A stretch of 64,000 nucleotides of DNA, taken from assembly GCF_001423905.1 (NCBI RefSeq), contig NZ_LMPQ01000001.1, forward strand, positions 594,173-658,172, read 5' to 3'. Source of the stretch: Frigoribacterium sp. Leaf186 (GTDB lineage Bacteria > Actinomycetota > Actinomycetes > Actinomycetales > Microbacteriaceae). Below the pieces are notes generated by a model. The model was not told where the DNA came from and ran no database searches. It saw only the letters and a list, made by a program, of their open reading frames with translations. This document shows positions 26,128-35,090 of this stretch, in pieces; position 1 is the stretch's first letter; every line of letters starts with the position of its first letter. The position numbers were made by a program, and so were the translations under genes.

Positions 26128-27627
26128 GTGCGCACCCTCCCCCTCTCCGCCGCCGTCGCCGCGCTGTTGCTCCTCGCGACCGGCTGCTCGTCCGCCTCGT
26201 CCCCCGACGGGTCGGGCACCCCCGACGCCGACGCCACCGTCACGGTCGGCCTCGTGCTCGAGCCGAGCGACCTCGACATCCGCAGCACGGCGGGCATCGC
26301 GCTCGACCAGGTGCTGATCGACAACGTCTACCAGGGCCTCGTCGGCCGCACGCAGGACAACGAGATCCGCGACGTGCTCGCCGAGAGCCACACGATCAGC
26401 GACGACGGCCTCACCTACACCTTCACGCTGCACGACGGCGTGACCTTCCACGACGGGGCCGCCCTGACGGCCGACGACGTCGTCTGGTCGCTGTCGCAGG
26501 TGAAGGACGACGCCTCCCTGGCGAACCACGCCGACCTCGCCGCCGTCTCGACCATCACGGCGCCCGCCGCCGACACCGTCGTGCTCACGCTCTCGCGACC
26601 CGATTCGTCGCTGCTGTTCAACCTGACGGGTCGGGCCGGTCTCGTGCTGCAGCAGTCGGCGACGAACGACCTCTCGACCACGGCCAACGGCACCGGCCCG
26701 TTCGAGCTGACCAGCTGGCGCCAGGGCGACAACCTGCAGCTCGGTCGCTTCGCCGACTACTGGGGCAGCCCGGCGAAGGTCGCCGGCGTGACCTTCCGGT
26801 ACGTGACCGACCCGTCCGCCGCGATCAACGCCTCGATCTCGGGCGACGTCGACGTGCAGACCGCGGTCGACGCGACCCTGTCGAGCCAGCTCGACGGCGT
26901 CGACGGCATCACGGTCGAGAAGGGCAAGACGACCGACAAGTACACCCTCGCCTTCAACAACGCCGTCGCACCGTTCACCGACGCGAAGGTCCGCAAGGCC
27001 CTGCGGCTCGCGATCGACAACGACGCGCTGATCGCCGCCGTCGGCGGCTCGGCCGTCGACCAGGGCGGTCCGATCCCCGAGCTCGACCCCGGCTACCGCG
27101 ACCTCACGAGCGTCGACGCCTACGACCCCGACGAGGCGAAGGCCCTGCTCGCCGAGGCCGGCCACGACGGCGACCTGTCGCTGACCCTCGAGTACCCCAA
27201 CGTCTACCCGACCGCGATCGGTGACGTGCTGACGACGCAGCTCAAGGCCGTCGGCGTCACGTTGTCGGTGCAGCAGGTCGACTTCAGCACCTGGCTCGAC
27301 GACGTGTACTCGAACGGGGACTTCGAGCTCAGCATGGTGAACCACGCCGAGACCCACGACTTCTCGAACTGGGCGAACCCGGACTACTACTGGAACTACG
27401 ACAGTGCTCCCGTGCAGCAGCTCTACGCCGAGTCGATCGCCGCGACCGACCCCACGGTGGCCGACGAGAAGCTCGCCGAGGCCGCGAAGATCGTGTCGGA
27501 GGACGCTCCCGCCGAGTGGCTCTACACGGCGACGACGCTGACGGCGATCCACGACGGCGTCACCGGGTTCCCGACGAGTTCGACCACGACGCGCCTCGAC
27601 CTGGCTGACCTGGCCAAGGCGGAGTGA
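26128..27627 (+). CDS. ABC transporter substrate-binding lipoprotein, peptide/nickel (SBP family 5)
   Basis: The 499-residue protein has a signal sequence with lipobox LLATGC. The family-5 solute-binding fold follows, with LVLEPSDLDIRS near the mature N-terminus, YTFTLHDGVTFHDGAALTAD, NGTGPFELTSW and RKALRLAIDNDAL. It captures oligopeptides, nickel chelates or opine-type metallophores outside the cell. GTG 26128 follows GGAAGG; the frame is open farther upstream to 25978, but that adds no better signal peptide. It overlaps the first permease by GTGA. Confidence 0.92.
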   Translation: MRTLPLSAAVAALLLLATGCSSASSPDGSGTPDADATVTVGLVLEPSDLDIRSTAGIALDQVLIDNVYQGLVGRTQDNEIRDVLAESHTISDDGLTYTFTLHDGVTFHDGAALTADDVVWSLSQVKDDASLANHADLAAVSTITAPAADTVVLTLSRPDSSLLFNLTGRAGLVLQQSATNDLSTTANGTGPFELTSWRQGDNLQLGRFADYWGSPAKVAGVTFRYVTDPSAAINASISGDVDVQTAVDATLSSQLDGVDGITVEKGKTTDKYTLAFNNAVAPFTDAKVRKALRLAIDNDALIAAVGGSAVDQGGPIPELDPGYRDLTSVDAYDPDEAKALLAEAGHDGDLSLTLEYPNVYPTAIGDVLTTQLKAVGVTLSVQQVDFSTWLDDVYSNGDFELSMVNHAETHDFSNWANPDYYWNYDSAPVQQLYAESIAATDPTVADEKLAEAAKIVSEDAPAEWLYTATTLTAIHDGVTGFPTSSTTTRLDLADLAKAE

Positions 27628-28577
27628 CCCGCTTCGTCGCCGGCCGCCTGCTCCTCTTCGTCGGGGGGCTGGCCGTCGCGAGCGTGCTGATCTTCGCGAC
27701 GCTGCGGTTGCTGCCGGGCGACGTCGCCCAGGCGATCGCCGGCACGACGGGCTCGCCCGAGCAGGTCGCGGCCCTGCGTCAGCAGCTCGGCCTCGACCGT
27801 CCGGTGGTCGTGCAGTACCTCGACTGGGCGGGGGGCCTCCTGCGCCTCGACCTCGGCGAGTCGCTCGTGACCGGCACCCCCGTCGTCGACGAGGTGCTCG
27901 ACAAGCTCGCCGTCACCCTGCCGCTCGCCGGGCTCTCGCTCGTCTTCGGGTTGCTGATCGGCATCCCGCTCGGGGTGACCAGCGCACTCCGCCGGGGCCG
28001 CGCCTCCGGGGTGGTGCTCGGCACGGGGGCCCAGCTGCTCGCGGCCGTCCCCGTCGTGTGGGCGGGCATGCTGCTGATCGGCGTCTTCGCCGTGACGCTG
28101 CGGCTGCTGCCCACGCAGGGCTTCCCGGCCGACGGCTGGGCCGAGCCCGGGCGGGCCCTGCGCTCGCTCGTCCTGCCGGCGCTGACCATCGGCATCGTCG
28201 AGGGGGCCGTGCTGCTGCGCTTCACGCGCTCGGCCGCGCTCGGCGCCCTCGACCAGGACTACGTGCGGACCGCCGCCGCCAACGGCATGACCCGCTCGCG
28301 CGCCCTCGTGCGGCACGGGCTGCCGAACGTCGTGCTCAGCGTGGTGTCGATCCTCGGCCTGCAGGTCGCCGGCCTGATCGTCTCGGCCGTCATCGTCGAG
28401 CAACTCTTCACCCTGCCGGGCCTCGGCCGCATGCTCGTCACCGACGTCGGCCGCCGCGACCTGACGAAGGTGCAGGGTGAGCTGATGACGCTGACCACCC
28501 TCGTGCTGGCCATCGGCCTGGTGATCGACGTGGTGCACCGCCGGCTCGACCCGCGCCTCCGGGAGGGCGAGCGATGA
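27624..28577 (+). CDS. ABC transporter permease, DppB-type
   Basis: The 317-residue inner-membrane subunit has six hydrophobic segments. LRLLPGDVAQAIAG and the extracellular QLGLDRPVVVQYLDW are typical DppB N-terminal motifs. YVRTAAANGMTRSRALVRHGLPN is the EAA loop that contacts the ATPase. It overlaps both neighbours by four bases. Confidence 0.95.
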   Translation: MTRFVAGRLLLFVGGLAVASVLIFATLRLLPGDVAQAIAGTTGSPEQVAALRQQLGLDRPVVVQYLDWAGGLLRLDLGESLVTGTPVVDEVLDKLAVTLPLAGLSLVFGLLIGIPLGVTSALRRGRASGVVLGTGAQLLAAVPVVWAGMLLIGVFAVTLRLLPTQGFPADGWAEPGRALRSLVLPALTIGIVEGAVLLRFTRSAALGALDQDYVRTAAANGMTRSRALVRHGLPNVVLSVVSILGLQVAGLIVSAVIVEQLFTLPGLGRMLVTDVGRRDLTKVQGELMTLTTLVLAIGLVIDVVHRRLDPRLREGER

Positions 28578-29518
28578 GGCGCGGCGCGTTCGTCCGCGAC
28601 CTGCTGCGTCGACCGCAGGGCGCCTTCGGCCTGGGGTGGCTCACCCTGGTGGTCGTGTCGGCCGTGGTCAGCCGGTTCTGGACTCCTCTCGACCCGTTCG
28701 ACACCGACCCGTACTCGGCCTGGCTGACGCCGTCGCCCGGGCACCCGTTCGGCACCGACTCGGTGGGACGCGACATCTTCAGCTACGTGTTCGCCGCCAC
28801 CGGCACGACCGTCGTCGTCGCCGTCGCCTCGGGGGTCGTCGCGACGGTCGTCGGCGTCGGCCTCGCCGCCCTCGGCTCGTTGACGGCGCGGTGGGTGCGG
28901 GAGTCCGTCGCCGTGCTGATCGACGTTCTCGTGGCGTTCCCGACCCTGTTGATCGCCATGGCCCTCGCCGCCGCGTTCGGCGGTTCGCTCACCGTCGTGG
29001 TCGTCGCGGTCGGCATCGGATACGGGGTGTCGATCGCCCGGGTCAGCCGGTCCGAGATCCGGCAGGTGGCGCGGACCGACTACGTCCTCGCGGCCCGGGC
29101 CAACGGCCTCGGCACCGGGGCCGTGCTGCGGCGACACCTGCTGCCGAACGTCGCCCCGGTGTTCGTCGTCCAGCTGTCGCTGTCGATGGCGACGAGCGTG
29201 CTCGCCGAGGCGGGCCTGTCGTTCCTCGGCTACGGCGCCCCGGCCGACACCGCCTCGTGGGGCCGTCTGCTCAGCGACCTGCAGAAGTTCATCGGCATCC
29301 ACCCGGGCTCGGTGGTCTGGCCGGGTCTCGCCATCACCCTGACCGTGCTCGCCCTCAACCTGCTGGGCGACGCGGTGCGCGACGCGTCCGACCCCCGGCT
29401 GCGGTCGGGCCGCAGAGCGACCGGCACCGCGGCGGGCCCGCGCGGGCCGGCCGGGCCGACCGACCCGACCCCGCCTGCCGCCCAGCCGCGGCCCGTCGCC
29501 CCGGAGGTCGTCTCGTGA
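28574..29518 (+). CDS. ABC transporter permease, DppC-type
   Basis: The 314-residue permease has an N-terminal cytoplasmic stretch followed by TDSVGRDIFSYVF, the DppC signature, five to six membrane segments and the EAA loop YVLAARANGLGTGAVLRRHLLPN. The C-terminal 40 residues are a Pro/Ala/Arg-rich tail. ATG 28574 overlaps the DppB stop (ATGA). Confidence 0.95.
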   Translation: MRRGAFVRDLLRRPQGAFGLGWLTLVVVSAVVSRFWTPLDPFDTDPYSAWLTPSPGHPFGTDSVGRDIFSYVFAATGTTVVVAVASGVVATVVGVGLAALGSLTARWVRESVAVLIDVLVAFPTLLIAMALAAAFGGSLTVVVVAVGIGYGVSIARVSRSEIRQVARTDYVLAARANGLGTGAVLRRHLLPNVAPVFVVQLSLSMATSVLAEAGLSFLGYGAPADTASWGRLLSDLQKFIGIHPGSVVWPGLAITLTVLALNLLGDAVRDASDPRLRSGRRATGTAAGPRGPAGPTDPTPPAAQPRPVAPEVVS

Positions 29519-30294
29519 GCCTCGTGATCGACGACCTCACCGTCACCATCTCAGGCCGCCGCGTCGTCGACGGCGTCTCGCTCGACGTGCCCGACGGGGC
29601 CAGGGTCGGGCTGATCGGCGAGTCCGGTTCGGGCAAGTCGCTCACCACACTGGCCGTGCTCGGCCTGCTGCCCGACGGCGCACGGGCGAGCGGCAGCATC
29701 CGACTCGACGGACGCGAACTGCTCGGCGCCCCCGAGCGCGAGCTCGCCGGCCTCCGCGGCCGCGTCGTCGGCACGGTCTTCCAGGACCCCCGCACGGCCC
29801 TCGACCCCGTCGTCACCGTCGGTCGGCAGATCGCCGAACCGCTGCGGCTGCACGCCCGGGTCGGTCGACGTGACGCGCGCGCCCGGGCCGTGGCCGCCGC
29901 CGCCGAGGTCGGCCTGCCCGACCCCGAGTCCGTCGTCGACCTCTACCCGCACCAGCTCTCGGGCGGCCAGCGCCAACGCGTCGGCATCGCCATGGCCCTC
30001 ATCAACCGCCCGGGGCTCGTGCTCGCCGACGAGCCCACGACCGCCCTCGACGTCACGACCCAGGCCGAGGTGCTCGCGCTCTTCCAGCGCCTGGTCGACG
30101 ACCGGGGCACGTCGCTGCTGTTCGTCACGCACGACCTCGCCGTGCTCTCGCGCATCACCGACCACGCCGCCGTCCTGTCGCACGGTCGCGTCGTCGAGAG
30201 CGGCCCCGTCGAGCGGCTGCTGCACCGCCCGGAGCACGAGGTCACCCGCGGGCTCGTCGAGGCGACGCGGGCGACGACCTGGAGGGCCTCGTGA
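29515..30294 (+). CDS. ABC transporter ATP-binding protein, DppD-type
   Basis: The 259-residue ATPase carries Walker A GESGSGKS, the Q-loop TVFQDPRTALDP, the ABC signature LSGGQRQRVGIAMAL, Walker B LVLADEPTTALD and the switch His in FVTHDLAVL. It lacks the long C-terminal oligopeptide-ATPase extension with its Fe-S-type Cys cluster, so it is shorter than E. coli DppD (about 327 residues). GTG 29515 overlaps DppC by four bases. Confidence 0.95.
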   Translation: MSLVIDDLTVTISGRRVVDGVSLDVPDGARVGLIGESGSGKSLTTLAVLGLLPDGARASGSIRLDGRELLGAPERELAGLRGRVVGTVFQDPRTALDPVVTVGRQIAEPLRLHARVGRRDARARAVAAAAEVGLPDPESVVDLYPHQLSGGQRQRVGIAMALINRPGLVLADEPTTALDVTTQAEVLALFQRLVDDRGTSLLFVTHDLAVLSRITDHAAVLSHGRVVESGPVERLLHRPEHEVTRGLVEATRATTWRAS

Positions 30295-31097
30295 GCGACC
30301 GGACCACCGACGCCGCGCCTCCTCTGCTCGTGGCCCGCGGCCTCACCCGCACCTTCACGCTGCCGCGGCGGTCGCCGTTCCAGCCGGGGCCCGTCCGGCA
30401 CGCCCTGGTCGACGCCGACCTCGAGGTCGCGGCCGGCGAGAGCGTCGCGTTGATCGGCGAGTCGGGGTCGGGCAAGTCGACCCTCGTGCGCCTGCTGCTC
30501 GCCCTCGACCGGGCCACGTCCGGCACGGTGACCTTCGAGGGCCGGCCGGTCGCACCCGACCGCGCGTCACGGCTGCGCTGGTTGCGTCGTCAGACCGGCA
30601 TCGTGCTGCAGGACCCCTACAGTTCGCTCGACCCCCGCATGCGCGTCGGCGACACGATCGCCGAGCCGTTGCGCGCCCTCGGCGTCGACGGCGACCACGA
30701 CCGCCTGGTGGCCGAGATGCTCGACCGGGTCGGCCTGGCCCCCGGTGATGCCGACGCGTGGCCGCACGAGTTCAGCGGCGGGCAGCGTCAGCGCATCGCC
30801 CTGGCCAGGGCCCTGGTGCACCGCCCCCGGCTGCTGATCGGCGACGAGCCGATGAGCGCACTCGATGTCACCGTGCGCGCGCAGATCCTCGAGCTGTTGC
30901 GTGAGCTGCGCGACGAACGGGGTCTCACTCTGCTGCTCGTGTCGCACGACATCGGGCTCGTGCAACACCTCGCCGACCGGGTCGCCGTGCTGCGTGACGG
31001 CCGCATCGTCGAGCAGGGCACGACCGACGACGTGCTGCGACGGCCGCAGCACGCCTACACGCGCACGCTCATGGACTCGGTGCCGACGCTCGACTGA
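30291..31097 (+). CDS. ABC transporter ATP-binding protein, DppF-type
   Basis: The 268-residue ATPase has Walker A GESGSGKST, QDPYSSLDPRMRVGDTIAEPL (DppF-type Q-loop), FSGGQRQRIALARAL, GDEPMSALDVTVRAQ and SHDIGLVQHLADRVAVL. It is the last gene of the five-gene importer operon. The operon is unbroken, with four-base overlaps at every junction. Confidence 0.95.
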   Translation: MSDRTTDAAPPLLVARGLTRTFTLPRRSPFQPGPVRHALVDADLEVAAGESVALIGESGSGKSTLVRLLLALDRATSGTVTFEGRPVAPDRASRLRWLRRQTGIVLQDPYSSLDPRMRVGDTIAEPLRALGVDGDHDRLVAEMLDRVGLAPGDADAWPHEFSGGQRQRIALARALVHRPRLLIGDEPMSALDVTVRAQILELLRELRDERGLTLLLVSHDIGLVQHLADRVAVLRDGRIVEQGTTDDVLRRPQHAYTRTLMDSVPTLD

Positions 31098-31163
31098 GGC
31101 CCGCTCGCTCGACCCAGGCCCGCTCGACCGAGGCCCGCGCTCACGTCGGGGCGGGCGCCCCGC
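31098..31163. terminator. Short repeats and GC palindrome between convergent genes
   Basis: AGGCCCGC followed by TCG-rich sequence recurs three times (31097-31139). GGGGCG-GG-CGCCCC at 31148-31161 is a small stem next to the amidase stop. It is the only candidate terminator for the ABC operon and the amidase gene; weak. Confidence 0.35.
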
Positions 31164-32588
31164 TCACCACATCGGTGGGTGGCGGCGCTGCCAGCGCAGG
31201 CGCCGCTCGAGCTGTGCGCCGATCGCGAGCAGCACGTCCTCGCGTCCCGGCCGACCGATCAGCTGCACGCCCGCGGGCACGCCGTCGACCTCGTCCACCG
31301 GCAGGCTGATTGCGGGCAGCCCGGCCACGTTGACGAACGACGTGAACGGCGAGTAGAGGCACTGCTGCTCGAAGTTGCGCTCGGCGTCCTCGGCGTCGTA
31401 CCAGCCGATCGGGCGCGGCAGCATCGCCAGCGTGGGCGTCAGCACCGCGTCGAACGGCGCGAATCGTTCGATCACGCCGCGCTCGAAGGCGGCGAGCCCG
31501 ACGAGCGCCGCCGACAGCTCGCGAGCCGTCACGCGACGCCCGTGCTCGACCAGCCACCGGGTGATCGGTTCGAGCAACGCGAGGTCGGCCTCGGTCTCGG
31601 CCGGGATGCCCGCGGCGCCCGCCTGCCAGATCGTGCGGAACAGCGCCGGGTAGTCCGACGGCGGCAGGCTGGTCTCGTCGACGCCGTGCCCCATCGACGC
31701 GAGCAGGTCGGCGGTCTCGCCGAGGACGCCGAGGAGGCGCGGGTCGACCCGGACGTCGAAGGCGTCGTCCCAGGGGCTCGTCGTCATCACCGCGACCTGG
31801 AAGCGCCCCTCGCCGCGGACGGCGGTGCCGAGGTAGGCCCCGTCGGGCGACGCCGGGGCCCGGAGGGCCTGGTGGTGGCGCGGTGCGTGCCCGTCGGGCG
31901 ACACCATCGCGTCGAGCAGCAGGGCGGCGTCGGCGACCGACCGGGCCAGGGCCCCGCCGACCGGCAGCCCGGCGAGGCTCGTGAGCCCCGACTGGGCCGG
32001 CACCCGGCCCCGCGAGGGCTTGAGGCCGACCAGCCCCGTGGCGGCGGCGGGGATGCGGATGCTGCCCCCGCCGTCCGATCCGGGGGCGAACGGCAGCAGG
32101 CCCGCGGCGACGGCTGCCGCGGCCCCTCCGCTGGACCCGCCGGCACCGGTCTCGGGCCCCCAGGGGTTTCGGGTGGGTGGGCCGACGAGCGTCTCGGTGT
32201 AGGCGGTCAGCCCGAACTCGGGGGTCGCCGTCTTGCCCAGGCTGACGCTCCCGGCCTGGTCGAGGGCCTCGGTGATCTCGGACGACGTCGTGGGCACGCG
32301 CCCCCTGCTCAGGCGCGACCCCGACCAGGTCGGCACGCCCGCGCGGTCGCTGAGGTCCTTGTCGGCCAGAGGGAGCCCCCAGAGTGCGGCGACCGACGGA
32401 CCGGCCGCGGCGAGGGCGTCGGCCCGCTCGAGCGCCGCCTCGCCGGTCACGGTGACGAAGGCGCCGATGTCGCCGTCGAGCCGCGCGATGCGCTCGAGGT
32501 AGTGGGCGGTCAGTTCGCGGGGCGAGACCTCGCCACGACGCAGCCAGTCCCACTGCTCGTGGGCGCTCAGGTGGTGGAGTTCGAACAC
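31164..32588 (-). CDS. Amidase (amidase signature family)
   Basis: The 474-residue hydrolase has the catalytic Lys in GLPLADKDL (about residue 76), the GGSSGGAAAAVAAGL glycine/serine stretch with cis-Ser, and the nucleophile Ser in DGGGSIRIPAAATGLVGLKPSRG. It cleaves carboxamides; the substrate is unknown. The C-terminal NVAGLPAISLPV and PAGVQLIGRPGREDVLL are also typical. It is transcribed convergently with the ABC importer, so a link to imported amides is possible but not shown. Confidence 0.92.
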   Translation of the reverse strand: MFELHHLSAHEQWDWLRRGEVSPRELTAHYLERIARLDGDIGAFVTVTGEAALERADALAAAGPSVAALWGLPLADKDLSDRAGVPTWSGSRLSRGRVPTTSSEITEALDQAGSVSLGKTATPEFGLTAYTETLVGPPTRNPWGPETGAGGSSGGAAAAVAAGLLPFAPGSDGGGSIRIPAAATGLVGLKPSRGRVPAQSGLTSLAGLPVGGALARSVADAALLLDAMVSPDGHAPRHHQALRAPASPDGAYLGTAVRGEGRFQVAVMTTSPWDDAFDVRVDPRLLGVLGETADLLASMGHGVDETSLPPSDYPALFRTIWQAGAAGIPAETEADLALLEPITRWLVEHGRRVTARELSAALVGLAAFERGVIERFAPFDAVLTPTLAMLPRPIGWYDAEDAERNFEQQCLYSPFTSFVNVAGLPAISLPVDEVDGVPAGVQLIGRPGREDVLLAIGAQLERRLRWQRRHPPMW

Positions 32589-32610
32589 CCGTCGAGCCTA
32601 GGCCGCGGGC

Positions 32611-32626
32611 CGGGACGCTCGTCCCG
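32611..32626. promoter_or_regulatory. Operator-like inverted repeat before the SMR pump
   Basis: CGGGAC-N4-GTCCCG in the divergent gap between the amidase and the SMR gene, followed by AT-richer promoter-like sequence and another GTCCC at 32642-32646. The TetR-type regulator encoded after the pump is the natural candidate to bind it. Confidence 0.4.
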
Positions 32627-32709
32627 TTTTCTGGTACGTTTGTCCCATTCGTGCTCCCCCGGCCGCAGGTCGCCGCCGGGACCGTCGCGCGTCTCGACAG
32701 GACTCCGTC

Positions 32710-33048
32710 ATGGGTTACCTCTTCCTCGCGCTCGCCATCGTCGGCGAGGTCTTCGCCACGAGCTTCCTCAAGGTCACCAGCGGCCCCGACGCCAAGTGGT
32801 GGCAGTACGCCGCGGTCGTGGTCGGCTACGTCTTCGCGTTCGCGATGCTCTCGCAGTCGCTGAGCAAGGGCGTGCCGCTCGGCATCGCGTACGCGATCTG
32901 GGCCGGCATCGGCGTCGTGCTCGTCGCCCTGATCAGCTGGATCTTCTTCAAGGAGCCCCTGACGCTCGTCCAGCTCGGCGGCATCGTGCTCGTCATCGGC
33001 GGCGTCACGATGCTCGAGCTCGGCGGCCGCCACGAGGCCGCGGCCTGA
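32710..33048 (+). CDS. Small multidrug resistance (SMR) efflux protein
   Basis: The 112-residue protein has four membrane helices. Glu13-14 region VGEVFATSFLK carries the essential membrane Glu of EmrE-like proton/drug antiporters. AYAIWAGIGVVLVALISWIFFKE is the conserved third-to-fourth helix signature. SMR proteins export quaternary ammonium compounds or guanidinium. ATG 32710. The TetR gene starts four bases after its stop, so the two are one transcript. Confidence 0.93.
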   Translation: MGYLFLALAIVGEVFATSFLKVTSGPDAKWWQYAAVVVGYVFAFAMLSQSLSKGVPLGIAYAIWAGIGVVLVALISWIFFKEPLTLVQLGGIVLVIGGVTMLELGGRHEAAA

Positions 33049-33052
33049 CCCC

Positions 33053-33658
33053 GTGGGCGACTCGACGTCGGGCGGCGGCCCGTCCTCCGACGGCCCGGCG
33101 CCCGGCTCCCCGGCCCCCGGCTCCTCGGCCCTCACCCCCAAGGGCGAGACGAGGAGGCGCGCGCTGCTCGACGGCGTCCTGACCGTCCTCGAGGCGGGCG
33201 GCCCCTCGGCCGTGACGCACCGGGCGGTCGCCCGGGCCGCCGGCGTCCCGGTCTCGGCGGCCACGTACTACTTCGCCGGTCGGGACGACCTGCTGCGGGC
33301 GGCGCTACGGCACGCGACCACCGACTGGGCGCGGTCGTTCGACCGACTCGAGCGCGCCTCCTTGCGTGACCTCGCCGAGACCCTCGTCCGCTACGCCGTC
33401 ACCGAGCGGGGGGCGGCGCGGGCGCAGTACGAACTGCTCTTCACCGCGATGCGCGACGAGTCGCTGCGCGAGGACGCCGAGCTCTGGTACTCGTCGCTCG
33501 AGCACGTGCTGTCGCGGGCGGGCGTGCCGCCGGACCGGGTCGACGTCGCGGCCCTGGCGGTCGACGGGTTGATCGTCCGCATGCTCTGGCGGGGTGAACC
33601 GGGCACCGTCGCCGCGACCGAACGGGTGCTGCGACAGGTGGTCGGGCCGCTGCCCTGA
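33053..33658 (+). CDS. TetR family transcriptional regulator
   Basis: The 201-residue protein has a Ser/Gly/Pro-rich N-terminal tail of about 30 residues. The TetR DNA-binding domain follows, with the helix-turn-helix VTHRAVARAAGVPVSAATYYFAGRDDLLRAAL. A C-terminal helical ligand domain completes it. It lies directly after the SMR pump gene and probably controls it. The start is uncertain: GTG 33053 has a poor ribosome site and the conserved domain begins only near residue 30. Confidence 0.85.
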   Translation: MGDSTSGGGPSSDGPAPGSPAPGSSALTPKGETRRRALLDGVLTVLEAGGPSAVTHRAVARAAGVPVSAATYYFAGRDDLLRAALRHATTDWARSFDRLERASLRDLAETLVRYAVTERGAARAQYELLFTAMRDESLREDAELWYSSLEHVLSRAGVPPDRVDVAALAVDGLIVRMLWRGEPGTVAATERVLRQVVGPLP

Positions 33659-33695
33659 TCCGCCGGCCCGCCCTCAGCCCGGGCGCGCCGCGGGT

Positions 33696-34289
33696 TCAGC
33701 CCTTGCGTCGCTTCTTGAGCGACTTCTGCATGGTGACCGTGCCGAGCCACCGACCGAACTTGAAGCCGACCCGACCCATGCGTCCGACCTCGGTGAAGCC
33801 GAGGCGGGCGTGCAGGCCGATCGACGCCTCGGCGTTCTTGTCGGCGATGACGGCGATCATCTCGCGGATGCCGGCGTCGCGGCAGGCCTCGACGAGGGCC
33901 TCGAGCAGTGCCCGACCGAGCCCCTTGCCGGTCGACGCGGCCCGCAGGTAGATCGAGCTCTCGACGGTGTAGCGGTAGGCGGCCTTGCCACCCCACGGGG
34001 TCGCGACGGCGTAGCCGAGGGCCTCGCCGGACGGGTTGACCGCGACGAGGAAGGGCATGCCGAGTTTGGTCACGAAGGCGAACTTGCGGCGCCACTCGGC
34101 GAGGGTCATCGCGTCCTCGTCGAAGGTCACCGACGAGTTGGCCACGTAGTGGTTGTAGATCTCTCGCACGTAGGGCAGGTCGGCGAGCGTGGCGGGCCGG
34201 ATCTCGTACGAGAAGCCGGGTTCGACCGGAGCAGGCGGCTGCAGGGCTCGCGGAAGGCGCCGTCGGGGCTGGTATTCCTCTTCGAGCAC
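33696..34289 (-). CDS. GNAT acetyltransferase, phosphinothricin N-acetyltransferase-like
   Basis: The 197-residue protein has IRPATLADLPYVREIYNHYVANSSVTFDED, the start of the Pat group of GNAT enzymes, then SIYLRAASTGKGLGRALLEALV with the acetyl-CoA pyrophosphate loop (GKGLGRA). GLHARLGFTEVGRMGRVGFKFGRWLGTVTMQ is the typical Pat C-terminus. It may acetylate methionine sulfoximine or sulfone-like amino acids; substrate unproven. The tail SLKKRRKG is basic. Confidence 0.85.
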   Translation of the reverse strand: MLEEEYQPRRRLPRALQPPAPVEPGFSYEIRPATLADLPYVREIYNHYVANSSVTFDEDAMTLAEWRRKFAFVTKLGMPFLVAVNPSGEALGYAVATPWGGKAAYRYTVESSIYLRAASTGKGLGRALLEALVEACRDAGIREMIAVIADKNAEASIGLHARLGFTEVGRMGRVGFKFGRWLGTVTMQKSLKKRRKG

Positions 34290-34322
34290 GGGCCCACTCT
34301 GCCACGCCGGGTGCGGCCGGGC

Positions 34323-35090
34323 TCAGGACGCGGGCGGCAACGTCCAGTCGACGGGCTCGCCGCCCTGGGCGACGAGCAGCTCGTTCGCCCGGCTGAACGG
34401 TCGCGACCCGAAGAACCCGCGCGACGCCGACAGCGGGCTCGGGTGCGGCGACTCGATCGACGGGACGTCGCCGAGCAGCGGCTTCAGCGCCGACGCGTCG
34501 CGCCCCCAGAGGATCGCCACGAGCGGTCCGCCCCGCGCGGCGAGCACCTCGATCGCGCGTTGCGTGACGGGCTCCCAGCCCTTGCCACGGTGCGACGCCG
34601 TCTCTCCCGGACGCACGGTGAGGACGCGGTTCAACAGCAGCACGCCGTGGCGCGACCACGAGGTCAGGTCGCCGTGCTCGACCACGGGCACGCCGAGGTC
34701 GTCGTGCAACTCGCGGTAGACGTTCGCCAGGCTGCGCGGCACGGGACGGACGTGCGGGTCGACCGCGAACGACAGCCCGATCGGGTGGCCCGGGGTCGGG
34801 TACGGGTCTTGGCCGACGATCAGCACGCGCACCTCGTCGAGCGGCTGACGGAAGGCCCGCAGCACGTTCTCGCCGGCGGGCAGGTAGCCGCGCCCGGCGC
34901 GCACCTCGCCGCGGAGGTACTCCCCCATGTCGGCGATGCGGTCGGCGACGGGTTCGAGGGCGGCCGCCCACGACGGGTCGATCTGCTCGGACAGCGGCCG
35001 CCGGTGGCCGTGCCCCGGATCGCGGTCCGGCTCGCCGCCCGGCTCGTGACCGGGTTCGCGGCCCTGGTCGGCACCGCCCACGTCGGTCAC
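34323..35090 (-). CDS. ung: Uracil-DNA glycosylase, family 1
   Basis: Ung removes uracil from DNA in base-excision repair. The 255-residue protein has the water-activating motif GQDPYP (94-99, catalytic Asp96), [19 protein letters not shown] and the minor-groove intercalation loop [11 protein letters not shown]. An N-terminal Gly/Pro/Asp-rich tail of about 30 residues precedes the domain. GTG 35090 overlaps the peptidase stop by four bases. Confidence 0.96.
   Translation of the reverse strand: MTDVGGADQGREPGHEPGGEPDRDPGHGHRRPLSEQIDPSWAAALEPVADRIADMGEYLRGEVRAGRGYLPAGENVLRAFRQPLDEVRVLIVGQDPYPTPGHPIGLSFAVDPHVRPVPRSLANVYRELHDDLGVPVVEHGDLTSWSRHGVLLLNRVLTVRPGETASHRGKGWEPVTQRAIEVLAARGGPLVAILWGRDASALKPLLGDVPSIESPHPSPLSASRGFFGSRPFSRANELLVAQGGEPVDWTLPPAS

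Noticed and set aside
26128..31097. Naming the ABC operon dppABCDF or nikABCDE
   Set aside because: The substrate cannot be read from the sequence. Family 5 binding proteins take peptides, nickel, opines or other ligands, so no gene symbol was given.
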